The notes under the pieces were generated by a model. That model was not told where the DNA came from. It searched no databases and saw only the letters and a list, made by a program, of their open reading frames with translations. DNA of 64,000 nucleotides from Avipropionibacterium sp050157065 (GTDB lineage Bacteria; Actinomycetota; Actinomycetes; Propionibacteriales; Propionibacteriaceae): assembly GCA_050157065.1 (NCBI GenBank), contig CP189573.1. One strand, written 5' to 3'. Positions 25,651 through 33,631 of the stretch are shown here, piece after piece (position 1 is the stretch's first letter; each line of letters opens with the position of its first letter). A program made the translations under genes and the position numbers.

Positions 25651-26840
25651 CGGGGCCTCCGTCCGACGTTGCGTCGACCGAGTTCGTAGGTCAGGCAGGT
25701 GCCGTACAGCTCGACCAGGGCACGGCACACCGGCATCGGGGCCGGGCTGCGGCCCAGCGCGTCGAGGGTCATCGCGTACGCCCGGGTCAGGTCGGTCTGG
25801 TCCTCCAACCCGTGGGCGGCCGCCTTGGCCCGGTGTGCCTCCAGCTTCTCGGCCAGGGTGTCCCGCTCGGCCAGCGCCTGGGCGTACGCCTCCTGCGCGA
25901 TCGTCATCGCCTGGCCGACCCGGCCCAACCGGTCGAGGTACGGGTCCAGCGCGGACGCGGTGTTGGGGACCGGGCCGAGGGCGTCGACGTCTGGCACCGC
26001 GTAGCGCGGCGCCGGATGGACGGCGCGGACGCACCGCTCGGCCAGGCTCTGCAGGGCCGCCTCGCGGGCCTTCAGTTCGGCGAGCCGTTCGCGAGCCGTA
26101 CCCACCTTGTCGCGGGCCTCACGCCGGCGGGCTCCACCGACGATCAGGTCGCGCTCGAACTGGGCCGCGTCGAGCTCGAGGGGGCCCAGCAGCCCGCCCA
26201 CGTCTCCGCCGCGTCCGGCCTTGGCGGTGATGTCGTCGAGTCGGGTGACGAGCCGGTCCAGCTGGGCCCGGGCGGTGCCGCGGGTGGTGGTCGGCTCCAG
26301 GCCGACCTGGTCGCGGATCCGTTCCAGCTGGGCGCGGAGGTTCTTGATGTGGCGGGCGTGTTCGTCGGCCGCCGGGTCGAGGGCGAGCCGCATCCGCAGT
26401 TGGTTGACCAGTGCGTCCGACAGCCGGCACGCCTCGGGCAGCGAGACCGTGAGCGCACTGCCGAGCTGGTTGCCGACCGACGACTTGCCGACCAACGACG
26501 GGTCGAGGGTCGCATCCATCCGGCCCCAGATCAGGGCCGACAACCGCTCCCGTTCGGTGACCCCGACCCGACCGCCGTCCCAGGTCGCGAGCAACAGCTG
26601 CTCGCGGTCGGCGACGGCCTTCCACAACATCATCGACAACATGATGTCGCCGGTCAGCTCGCCGACCTTGCTGGCCTGGATGGCGGTGTCGACCTCGTCG
26701 AGCTCCTGACGGCGCAACTGCAACCAGCGGTGGAGGTCGTCGAGGTAGCTGCGCATCTCGAAGACGTCGACCGGATGCCCCATCCGCCCCGGTGCCTTGG
26801 GGGCGGAGTTGCCACCCGCGGCGTGGGTGTCAGTGCTCAT
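25647..26840 (-). CDS. Coiled-coil protein of unknown function between glnH and pknG
   Basis: A 397-residue, strongly helical, soluble protein that I do not recognise. Long charged heptad-like helices are visible: FEMRSYLDDLHRWLQLRRQE (near 28), HIKNLRAQLERIRDQ, AREAALQSLAERC and AYAQALAERDTLAEKLEAHR. The short segment GKSSVGNQLGSAL (near 145) looks like a loop but is not a proper P-loop. There is no signal peptide or membrane segment. ATG 26840 overlaps the glnH stop, and its stop overlaps pknG's start, both as ATGA, so it is translated together with the kinase. It may scaffold GlnX-to-PknG signalling; that is inferred from position alone. Confidence 0.72.
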   Translation of the reverse strand: MSTDTHAAGGNSAPKAPGRMGHPVDVFEMRSYLDDLHRWLQLRRQELDEVDTAIQASKVGELTGDIMLSMMLWKAVADREQLLLATWDGGRVGVTERERLSALIWGRMDATLDPSLVGKSSVGNQLGSALTVSLPEACRLSDALVNQLRMRLALDPAADEHARHIKNLRAQLERIRDQVGLEPTTTRGTARAQLDRLVTRLDDITAKAGRGGDVGGLLGPLELDAAQFERDLIVGGARRREARDKVGTARERLAELKAREAALQSLAERCVRAVHPAPRYAVPDVDALGPVPNTASALDPYLDRLGRVGQAMTIAQEAYAQALAERDTLAEKLEAHRAKAAAHGLEDQTDLTRAYAMTLDALGRSPAPMPVCRALVELYGTCLTYELGRRNVGRRPR

Positions 26841-27820
26841 CGGCCGTACTCCGCCGTCGGTGGGGTCGCCTTGCCCAGGGTCGGTGCGAGCCACCGGTCG
26901 TAACTGGCCTGCCACTCGCCGTTGCCCCGCATCTGGTCCAGCCGGGCGTTGATGAACGTGGCGAACTCGACGTCCTCGCTGTTGACGGCGATCCCGTACG
27001 GCTCGGCGCTGAACGCCTCACCCGGCAGCACCGACGCGTACGGGTCCTGTGCGGCGAGGCCGGCGAGCACCGTGTCGTCGCCGGTGATCGCGTCGACCAC
27101 ACCACTTTGGAACAGGCGCAGGCAGCCGGTGTGGTTGTCGGCCGGCACCAACCGCGCGTCCGGGACCCGGCGCAGCAGGTTGTCGATGCTGGAGGTGCCG
27201 TTCGGGGCACAGACGGTCCGGTCGGCCAGCTCGGGCACCGAGGTGATCCCGGAGGCCTGCTTGGCCAGCACCTTCTGCCCGGCGTTGTAGTAGACGCCCG
27301 AGAACGCCACCTCCTCCCACCGGTCGCAGGTCATCGTCATGGCGCGCACCACGATGTCGACGTCCCGCTCCTGCAGCACGGGGATCCGGTCGGCGGCGGT
27401 GATCACCCGCAGCTGGTACTTCGTCTCGTCGCCGAAGATGGCCTTGGCGATCGCCTTCACCATGTCGATGTCGAAGCCCTCGATGGCGCCGGTGGCCGGG
27501 TTGCGGGCACCCAGCAGGTACGTGTCCCCCGACACCCCGGCGATCAGCCGGCCCCGTTCGCGGATCCGCTGCAGCCGCGGCGAGGACGCGAACTCCTCGA
27601 CCGTGGGCGCCCTGTCGGCGGGGTCGTACGAGGTCGTCGCGTCGTCGCAGTCCTGCGCGGCCGGGGGTATGCGCTGCAAGGTGGTGCTGGGTGGCGCCTG
27701 GGGCAGGGGGGTCGGGGCGTACTGCGGGGCACAGCCGAACACCAGGGCCAGCAGCACCAGGCCGGTGGCGAGCAGGCCGGATCGGCGCAGGCCCGACCGG
27801 CGATCGGTCAACGCGTTCAC
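26837..27820 (-). CDS. glnH: GlnH-type amino-acid-binding lipoprotein
   Basis: A 327-residue periplasmic-type binding lipoprotein. The signal peptide ends in a lipobox-like LALVFGC with Cys30, so it should be anchored to the outer face of the membrane. The class 3 binding fold is clear: RLIAGVSGDTYLLGARNPATGAIEGFDIDMVKAIAKAIFG, then TMTCDRWEEVAFSGVYYNAG and a final MRGNGEWQASYDRWL. In mycobacteria GlnH binds aspartate or glutamate and signals through GlnX to PknG rather than feeding a transporter. No permease is nearby and glnX lies directly upstream, which supports the sensing role. It overlaps both neighbours by ATGA. Confidence 0.92.
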   Translation of the reverse strand: MNALTDRRSGLRRSGLLATGLVLLALVFGCAPQYAPTPLPQAPPSTTLQRIPPAAQDCDDATTSYDPADRAPTVEEFASSPRLQRIRERGRLIAGVSGDTYLLGARNPATGAIEGFDIDMVKAIAKAIFGDETKYQLRVITAADRIPVLQERDVDIVVRAMTMTCDRWEEVAFSGVYYNAGQKVLAKQASGITSVPELADRTVCAPNGTSSIDNLLRRVPDARLVPADNHTGCLRLFQSGVVDAITGDDTVLAGLAAQDPYASVLPGEAFSAEPYGIAVNSEDVEFATFINARLDQMRGNGEWQASYDRWLAPTLGKATPPTAEYGR

Positions 27821-29145
27821 AGGTACTCCCGCAGCCGGGCGCGCAGGCCGACGACGGCGGCGATGGCGGCGACCATGAGTGCCGGGACCAGGATCCAGGT
27901 CAGCACCATCGGGGCGGTCGCCATCGTGTTGAGGGACGCCACGGCCGCACCACCCTTGTCGGAGATCACCACGGCCAACGCGTCGTCGAAGCTCTTGAAG
28001 CTGGCGTTGGACGACTCCTCACCGTCGCCGGTGGCCAACTCCACCGCGGCCTCCCACTCTCCCGACTCGTCGAGCTCCACGATCTCTTCGTGGGCGGAGA
28101 CGTAGTTCTGCCACTCCCGCTCGAGTGCTCGCTGGTCGGTGGCGCTCAGCACGGACAGCTGCTGGCTGACGCGCTCGGACTGTTGCTGCCAGGCCTGCTC
28201 CGCGGCGCCACCCGACCCGTGCGAGATCAGCCGCAGGCTCTCCTGCACCTTCGCCTCGTTAGCGGCGGCCCGCGCCTCACCCATCGCGTTGACCACGTTG
28301 AGTTCGTTGCTGCGCAGTTCCTCGGCCGCACCACGGTTGCTGGCGAGCACCGAGGTGCCGACCAGCCAGGTGACGACGACGATCACCGAGGCGACCAGCA
28401 GGCCGACGTTGACCACCCGGCGGAACCGACGGGCCGTCCAGACGAACGACGCGATCAGCAGCACTCCGGCGGCGATGCCGAACACCTCGAACCAGCCGTT
28501 GCCCAGCGACGACAACTGGTTGTCGGCACGCTGCTGATTGGCCGCGACGAGGTTGTCGAGGGTGGGCAGCGCGGTGGCACGCAGTTGCCTGCTGGCCTCG
28601 GCCAGGTAGGCGGCACCGACCGGGTAGCCCTGCCGGTTGTTGGCCCGCGCCTGCTCCATGTCCGCGGCGTACGCGGTGACCGCCTCGTTCAGCACACCGA
28701 GGGCTGCGGCGTCGGCCGGCTGGGCGGCGGCGGCCTCGGTGATCAACATCGAGGTCGCCGACATCGTGGCGTCGTAGTCGGCACGCTGCTCCGACGGTTC
28801 CAACCCGCCGACCAGGAAGGCGTTCGTGGCCAGTGCGTCGGCGTGCAGCAGGTTGGCCCGGATGGTCTGCATCCGGATCAGCTGTTCGGTGTCGGAACCG
28901 GCACGGTTGATCGCCCCGGAGCTGTTGACCATGCTCAACATGGTCGCGAGCGCGAAGACCAGGCAGATGGCCGCGGTGGCGACGGTCCACAGGCGCAGCA
29001 GTTGGGGAGTGCTGCGGGACTTCTTGACCGGCCGGCTCGCCGGGGTGCCCGGGGGACGGTTCGCGACCGCCCCCTGCGCCGGGGCGGTGCCGGGTTGGGT
29101 GGTGGCCTGGTTCGGGCGCGGGGCCTGGGCGACGGCGGACGTCAT
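27817..29145 (-). CDS. glnX: GlnX-type four-helix membrane signalling protein
   Basis: A 442-residue membrane protein matching GlnX in layout. A disordered Pro-rich N-terminus is followed by helix 1 (about 50-72), a large extracytoplasmic helical region (about 73-215) with features of four-helix-bundle sensors, helices 2 and 3 (about 219-235 and 248-270), a second extracytoplasmic helical domain (about 271-410) and helix 4 (about 413-433) with a short basic tail. In mycobacteria GlnX passes the amino-acid-bound state of GlnH to cytosolic PknG. ATG 29145 overlaps the AAA+ gene stop, and its own stop overlaps glnH. The match rests on topology and gene order. Confidence 0.85.
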   Translation of the reverse strand: MTSAVAQAPRPNQATTQPGTAPAQGAVANRPPGTPASRPVKKSRSTPQLLRLWTVATAAICLVFALATMLSMVNSSGAINRAGSDTEQLIRMQTIRANLLHADALATNAFLVGGLEPSEQRADYDATMSATSMLITEAAAAQPADAAALGVLNEAVTAYAADMEQARANNRQGYPVGAAYLAEASRQLRATALPTLDNLVAANQQRADNQLSSLGNGWFEVFGIAAGVLLIASFVWTARRFRRVVNVGLLVASVIVVVTWLVGTSVLASNRGAAEELRSNELNVVNAMGEARAAANEAKVQESLRLISHGSGGAAEQAWQQQSERVSQQLSVLSATDQRALEREWQNYVSAHEEIVELDESGEWEAAVELATGDGEESSNASFKSFDDALAVVISDKGGAAVASLNTMATAPMVLTWILVPALMVAAIAAVVGLRARLREYL

Positions 29146-31391
29146 CGCGGCCCTTGGCCGCCGGAGGCGTCACCCGGTGACCGGCCGGACTCGGCATCGG
29201 TCTCGGGAACGTCCCCGACGTAGCCGTCGTCGGTGCCGGGCTCACTGGCCCACCACGGGTAGCCGCCGGCCTCGCCGGTGTCGGACGCCGGCTGTGACCC
29301 AGCGTCGAGGTCGGTGCCGGTCGGTCCCGCGCCGGTGGTGGTCATGTCCGGGTCGTCGACCGCCGGGTACTGCTCGAAGGCCCGCTCGTCGGAGTAGCTG
29401 GACACCTGCTCGTACGGCTCGGGTGTGACGTCGGCATCTGGTGTGACGTCGGCATCCGGGGTGGTGTCGGTGTCGGGCTCGGCCGGGGGCAGACCGGCGT
29501 TCGGGTCGTGGGTCGGGTCGGGGTCGACGGGCAGCGGGGTGAACGGGTTGGCTGTTTCGTTCCCGTCGCCGTGGCCGGCGTCCTGGTCGGTGGCGACCTG
29601 CTCGTCGCCGGTCGTCTCGTCCCCGTCGTGCTCGTCGAGGTCCTCGGGCTGCAGTTCGCGGAGCTGGGCCAGCGTCGGCTCGGGCTCGTCCCGCAGCCGC
29701 CAGGCATGCCGGCCGATCGCGGCCTCCAGGCAGTTCCGGGCGAACCGGCCGTTGCCGAAGGTGGAACCGCGCGGAGTGATCGCCAGGATCATCCGGAACC
29801 GCTTCTCGCACGCGTCGGTGACGTCGTAGTCGGCGTTGCCGGCCAGCAGCCGGAAGATCGCCACCAACTCGTCGTCGGAGTAGTCGTCGAACCCGATCTC
29901 GGTCCGGAACCGGCTCGACAGGCCCGGGTTGTGGTCGATGAACTCGGCCATCGGGGCGGGGTAGCCCGCGACGATCACGACCAGGTCGTTCCGCTTGTCC
30001 TCCATCTCCTTGACGAGCGTGTCGACCGCTTCCTGGCCGTACTGGTCGTCGGCACCGGACAGGCTGTACGCCTCGTCGATGAACAGCACCCCACCCTCGG
30101 CCGACGCCACCACCTCGGAGGTCTTGATCGCGGTCTGGCCGAGGTAGCCGGCGACCAGTTCGGACCGGTCGACCTCCACCAGCTGGCCCTTCGACAGCAG
30201 GCCGAGGGCCCGGTAGATGCCGGCGACGAGCCGGGCCACCGTGGTCTTGCCGGTGCCGGGATTGCCGGTGAAGATCAGGTGCCGGGTCATGGTCGGGCTC
30301 TTCAACCCGGCCTTGGTCCGCAACTGTTCGACCTTCAGGACGGCCACCTGACGGTGGATCTCGCGCTTCACACCGTTCAGCCCGATCAGCCCGTCCAGTT
30401 CGGCCAGCAGCTCGTCCAGCGAGCGGGGCTCCGGCTCCGGCTCGGTGACCTCCGGGCCGGCGTTCGGATCCTGGGCCGCCTGCACCGGGGCCGGAGCCGT
30501 ACCGGTCGTCGGGGCCGCGTCGGTCGGGGACGCGTTGGTCGGGATCTGGCCGGCCGGCGCGGCATCGGCCGGGTTCGGTCCGGGCGTCGCGGTCGGCCGC
30601 TCGAAGGTCTCGCGGGTGAACGTACTGGCCGGTGGTGGGGTCGACGAGGTCGGCAACCCGGAGAAGGCGCCCGGCCCGTGCGGGTCGAGGTTGCCCAGGT
30701 CGAACGGATTGCTCACCCGGCCCGTACTCGTGCTGCCCGTCCCCGTGCTGCCCGAACCGCCGGTGCCGGAGCCGCCCGTCCCGGGTGCCGCGGTGCCGTC
30801 CTCGTCCTTGCGGCCGAACAGGAACGACGAGCCCAGGTCGCGGATCCGCGAGGTCTGCTCCCGGAGTTGCTCGGTGTTCATCTGGTTCAGGAAGCGGAGC
30901 AGCGGCTCCGGTGCGGGCAGGCCGCCGCGGTCCGGTTCGACCTCGGGAGACTCCTCGGCCGGTGCCGGCTCCGGCTGCGGGTCGGGCGGCAGCACCGACC
31001 GGACCTGCGCCGACGAGGCCACCGACGCGTTGCCGACGGCCCGCATCGAATGCTCACCGAGCCCGGTCGCGGCCTGGCACACTTCGGCGAGGGCGTGGGC
31101 GTACGGCTGGGCGTGGCTCGATCCGTTCACCACCAGCTCGCTCAGCAGGGTGGTCGGGGCGGCCCGCCACTTGCGGCCGCGCTGGGCGGCGGCGAAGAAG
31201 TCCTCGGCGGTGCCCCCACCCAGCTGTTCACCCCAGGTGAGGAAGGCACCCTTGGCGGGCTCGGCGATGGTGGCGGCCAGGGCAGCACCCTCCGCGCGGG
31301 CGGCGGCCGCGTCCAGGCCCGCGTCACGGGCCGCCTGCTCGAGAGCGGTCAGGGCGTCGGCCAGGGTCGGCGTGGGATCGGTCGAGGTCAT
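29142..31391 (-). CDS. CbbX/SpoVK/EccA-type AAA+ ATPase
   Basis: A 749-residue AAA+ protein. Residues 1-130 are helical and 130-345 disordered with Gly/Ser/Thr and Pro tracts. The ATPase core at about 345-600 shows LIGLNGVKREIHRQV, Walker A GNPGTGKTTVAR (near 376), the pore-loop region ELVAGYLGQTA, Walker B GVLFIDEAYSL (near 434), sensor-like LVVIVAGY and the arginine finger GLSSRFRTEI (near 490). This is the CbbX/SpoVK group, also used in EccA of type VII secretion. The last 130 residues are acidic and repetitive (PDADVT units). ATG 31391 shares a base with the preceding stop (TGATG). A remodelling role for a partner in this operon is likely. Confidence 0.87.
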   Translation of the reverse strand: MTSTDPTPTLADALTALEQAARDAGLDAAAARAEGAALAATIAEPAKGAFLTWGEQLGGGTAEDFFAAAQRGRKWRAAPTTLLSELVVNGSSHAQPYAHALAEVCQAATGLGEHSMRAVGNASVASSAQVRSVLPPDPQPEPAPAEESPEVEPDRGGLPAPEPLLRFLNQMNTEQLREQTSRIRDLGSSFLFGRKDEDGTAAPGTGGSGTGGSGSTGTGSTSTGRVSNPFDLGNLDPHGPGAFSGLPTSSTPPPASTFTRETFERPTATPGPNPADAAPAGQIPTNASPTDAAPTTGTAPAPVQAAQDPNAGPEVTEPEPEPRSLDELLAELDGLIGLNGVKREIHRQVAVLKVEQLRTKAGLKSPTMTRHLIFTGNPGTGKTTVARLVAGIYRALGLLSKGQLVEVDRSELVAGYLGQTAIKTSEVVASAEGGVLFIDEAYSLSGADDQYGQEAVDTLVKEMEDKRNDLVVIVAGYPAPMAEFIDHNPGLSSRFRTEIGFDDYSDDELVAIFRLLAGNADYDVTDACEKRFRMILAITPRGSTFGNGRFARNCLEAAIGRHAWRLRDEPEPTLAQLRELQPEDLDEHDGDETTGDEQVATDQDAGHGDGNETANPFTPLPVDPDPTHDPNAGLPPAEPDTDTTPDADVTPDADVTPEPYEQVSSYSDERAFEQYPAVDDPDMTTTGAGPTGTDLDAGSQPASDTGEAGGYPWWASEPGTDDGYVGDVPETDAESGRSPGDASGGQGPR

Positions 31392-32032
31392 CAGCTCTCC
31401 AGGTCGAGCATGCTGCGAGGGGTCTCGCGCGGGCGGGTGGGTGGTTGCGGACTGCTGCCCGGCCCGGTCGGCCGGGACGAGGACGGCGCGGTTGCCGAGG
31501 TCCGCTGGCTGGGTGTCGACACCTTGTTGAGGTCGAGCGAGCCGCCCGAGGAGTCGTGGCCGAACTTGGCCTGCAGGAACCGGCCGTGGGCGATCAACGC
31601 CTCGGCGTCGGCCCGGTTGACGGCGTCGAAGACCTGGTCCATGGTGGCCCCGAGCAGGTCGAGCTGGTCGACCAGCAGCAGCAGGGACGTCTTGCCGTTG
31701 TCGATCGGTCGGGAGTCGGCCCAGTCGCGGGGGAGTCGGAGGTAGCCGCCCAAGGCCTCGGGAAGGTAGTCGGTCGCGGTCGCCATCACCGAGTACGCCT
31801 CCGGGCTGCCGAGCCCCAGGTTTCGCAGCCGCGGCAGGGTGAGGCGGATCGTGTTGGCGATCCGCGCCAGTCGGGATCGGACCAGCGACGGCGCCTTCGC
31901 GTCCGCCGCCATCTGCACCACCCGGTCCAGTGCCGCGAGGATGTCCTCCTCGGTCGGGGGAGCAGGCGGCGTGTCGGCAGGCTCCGGCTCCTCCTCGCCC
32001 ATCATGCGGGCGACCCAGTCGGCGAATCCCAC
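31391..32032 (-). CDS. XpaC-like helical protein, probable TelA partner
   Basis: A 213-residue soluble protein. The first 25 residues are acidic, residues of about 30-150 are helical and the last 60 are Ser/Pro/Arg-rich and disordered. The helical part contains YLPEALGGYLRLPRDWADSR and LLLLVDQLDLLGATMDQVFDAV followed by HGRFLQAKFG. This is the kind of C-terminal helical segment seen in XpaC-type proteins, which sit next to TelA genes in Gram-positive bacteria. The match is from pattern memory and is weak. GTG 32032 is the start; its stop overlaps the AAA+ start. An adaptor between TelA and the ATPase is conceivable. Confidence 0.6.
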   Translation of the reverse strand: MGFADWVARMMGEEEPEPADTPPAPPTEEDILAALDRVVQMAADAKAPSLVRSRLARIANTIRLTLPRLRNLGLGSPEAYSVMATATDYLPEALGGYLRLPRDWADSRPIDNGKTSLLLLVDQLDLLGATMDQVFDAVNRADAEALIAHGRFLQAKFGHDSSGGSLDLNKVSTPSQRTSATAPSSSRPTGPGSSPQPPTRPRETPRSMLDLES

Positions 32033-32099
32033 TGTCTGCCTGGTCCTCTCGGTGTGGTCGGGCTGCCCGCGTACGGGCTGTCACGGGCGTGCTCGGATC

Positions 32100-32120
32100 G
32101 GGGCGCCGGCCGGGCGCCCC
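32100..32120 (-). other. Strong hairpin between telA and the XpaC-like gene
   Basis: GGGGCGCC and GGCGCCCC form a perfect eight-pair GC stem with a five-base loop just after the telA stop, within a 94-base spacer. No T-run follows on the minus strand. It may lower read-through from telA or protect its message. Confidence 0.45.
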
Positions 32121-32126
32121 GGCCGA

Positions 32127-33371
32127 TCAGCGTTGCTGTTCGATGTCGAGTTGGCCGGCGGCGATCCGGGCGTCCTGCTTGCGGGCCCGCTCGAGGTACT
32201 CCTGCGACTTCACGACCTCGCCCTCCAGCACACCGATCGTCGCCGACATGTTGTCGAGCGCCTGCAGCTTGAAGTTGTCGATCGAGTCCATCGTGGCGTA
32301 GATGTTCTGGAACGCGGCCTGCAGCTCGGGCAGCCCGATGGTGGCCGAGGCGGCCTGCTGCTGGATCGCCGCGGAGTTGTCCTTCAACATCTCCGAGGTG
32401 CGCTGGATCATCGTCGAGGTGGTCTGGTTCAGCGCGGTGATCTGGTCCAGCACGAGCTTCTGGTTGCCGAGCGCCTGGGCGACCACGACGGCGGTCCGCA
32501 GCGCGGCGACGGTGGTGGTGGAGGCCCGGTCGACGCCCTTGATCAACTCGATGTTGTTCTTGATGATGATGTCGATCGCGAGGTAGCTCTGGATCGACAC
32601 CGCCAGCTGGGTGAGCAGGTCCTGGTGCTTCTGCCGTACGTAGAACAGCACGTCCTGGCTGAGTGCCTTCGCCTTCTCCGGATCGGTCAGCTCGAGCTCG
32701 GCGATCTTGGCGGTGAGCTTGGTGTCGAGCTGTTCGGCGATGTAGACGTACTGGTTGAGGCGCCCCATGTTCTCCCACAGGTGCGTCTTCTCCATGTTGA
32801 GCGCCACGTTGTCCTTGGTCAGCTCGTCCTGACCGTTGCGCAGCGAGTGCAGGATCCCGTTCAGGTGGGACTGGGCGCTCTGGTACTTGCGGAAGTAGTC
32901 GACGATCTGGTCGCCGAACGGGATGAACCCGAGCAACTTCTTGGGCCCCTTCGCCTGGCTCGGGTCGAGGTCCTCGACCGTGCGGCGCAGCTGCATCAGC
33001 GTCTTGCCGACCTGCCCGGCCTCGGAGATGCCACCCTCCTTCATCGCCTTGACCGGCTGCTGCAGCAACCGGTTGGAGGTCTCGGCCGCCTTGCGGATGT
33101 CGGCGTCACCCATCGACCGGACGTGCTCGGCCTGCTGGGCGAACTCGGGGGAACGCGTCTCCGCGTTCATCATCGCGTCGAGGAATCCTTCGACCTTGCT
33201 GTCGAGGGCCGGCACCTGCCGCTCGTCGATCTGCGGCGCCATCGCCGGGGCCTGGGTCGCGGTCACCCTCTCCGCGGGCGCCGGGGCGTCGAGGGAGAGT
33301 GCGTTGGCGGTGGGCGGGGCCAGCCTGGCGGCGGCTCCTCCGCCGGGCGCGGGCTGCGGTGCTTGAGTCAT
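32127..33371 (-). CDS. telA: TelA-family (toxic anion resistance) protein
   Basis: A 414-residue cytosolic, almost wholly helical protein of the TelA family. After a disordered Pro/Ala-rich start (1-55), the family segments appear: VGKTLMQLRRTVEDLDPSQ, GFIPFGDQIVDYFRKYQSAQ, LNGILHSLRNGQDELTKDN, then EKTHLWENMGRLNQYVYIAE and IKNNIELIKGVDRASTTTVAALRTAVVVAQAL. The family is linked to tellurite and membrane-stress resistance, but its mechanism is not clear. ATG 33371 has AGGAAG upstream. It is the first gene of the long minus-strand run that includes PknG. Confidence 0.88.
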   Translation of the reverse strand: MTQAPQPAPGGGAAARLAPPTANALSLDAPAPAERVTATQAPAMAPQIDERQVPALDSKVEGFLDAMMNAETRSPEFAQQAEHVRSMGDADIRKAAETSNRLLQQPVKAMKEGGISEAGQVGKTLMQLRRTVEDLDPSQAKGPKKLLGFIPFGDQIVDYFRKYQSAQSHLNGILHSLRNGQDELTKDNVALNMEKTHLWENMGRLNQYVYIAEQLDTKLTAKIAELELTDPEKAKALSQDVLFYVRQKHQDLLTQLAVSIQSYLAIDIIIKNNIELIKGVDRASTTTVAALRTAVVVAQALGNQKLVLDQITALNQTTSTMIQRTSEMLKDNSAAIQQQAASATIGLPELQAAFQNIYATMDSIDNFKLQALDNMSATIGVLEGEVVKSQEYLERARKQDARIAAGQLDIEQQR

Positions 33372-33422
33372 CGGCACGTCTTCCTGAAGTTGCTGGACGG
33401 ATGTGGCTCTGCGGCTTCTGCA

Positions 33423-33453
33423 ACGATACTCAACCGACGGAGCGTCCGGACGC
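33423..33453 (-). promoter_or_regulatory. Candidate promoter of the telA-to-pknG operon with a perfect palindrome
   Basis: A TATCGT -10-like hexamer (33423-33428) lies 51 bases before the telA start. The perfect 12-base palindrome GCGTCCGGACGC (33442-33453) sits where the -35 element would be, as an operator might. The rest of the 260-base gap to the TetR gene shows no coding potential. Confidence 0.4.
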
Positions 33454-33631
33454 ATACGTGGTCCACTCCGGGAATCCCGTGCCCCGCTCGGGGGACGATC
33501 CGGGGCATCCCGTAGGCCGACGGGCCGGTCGCCTCGGTCGCCGTCGTAGAAATGGGCGTCTGAGTGACACACGCGGAGCTGACGTCCAGCTGTGTCGCTG
33601 TGGCGCCCCTTCGTACGAGCGATCGGTGCGG

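Noticed and set aside
29508..31745. A 745-codon plus-strand open frame opposite the AAA+ gene
   Set aside because: An antisense shadow of the ATPase; no start signal and no recognisable fold.
20335..33371. Reading the AAA+/VWA/FHA/kinase set as a phage-defence island or a type VII secretion locus
   Set aside because: There are no ESX core genes (EccB-E, WXG proteins, MycP) and no nuclease effector; the pknG-glnH-glnX core points to metabolic signalling.
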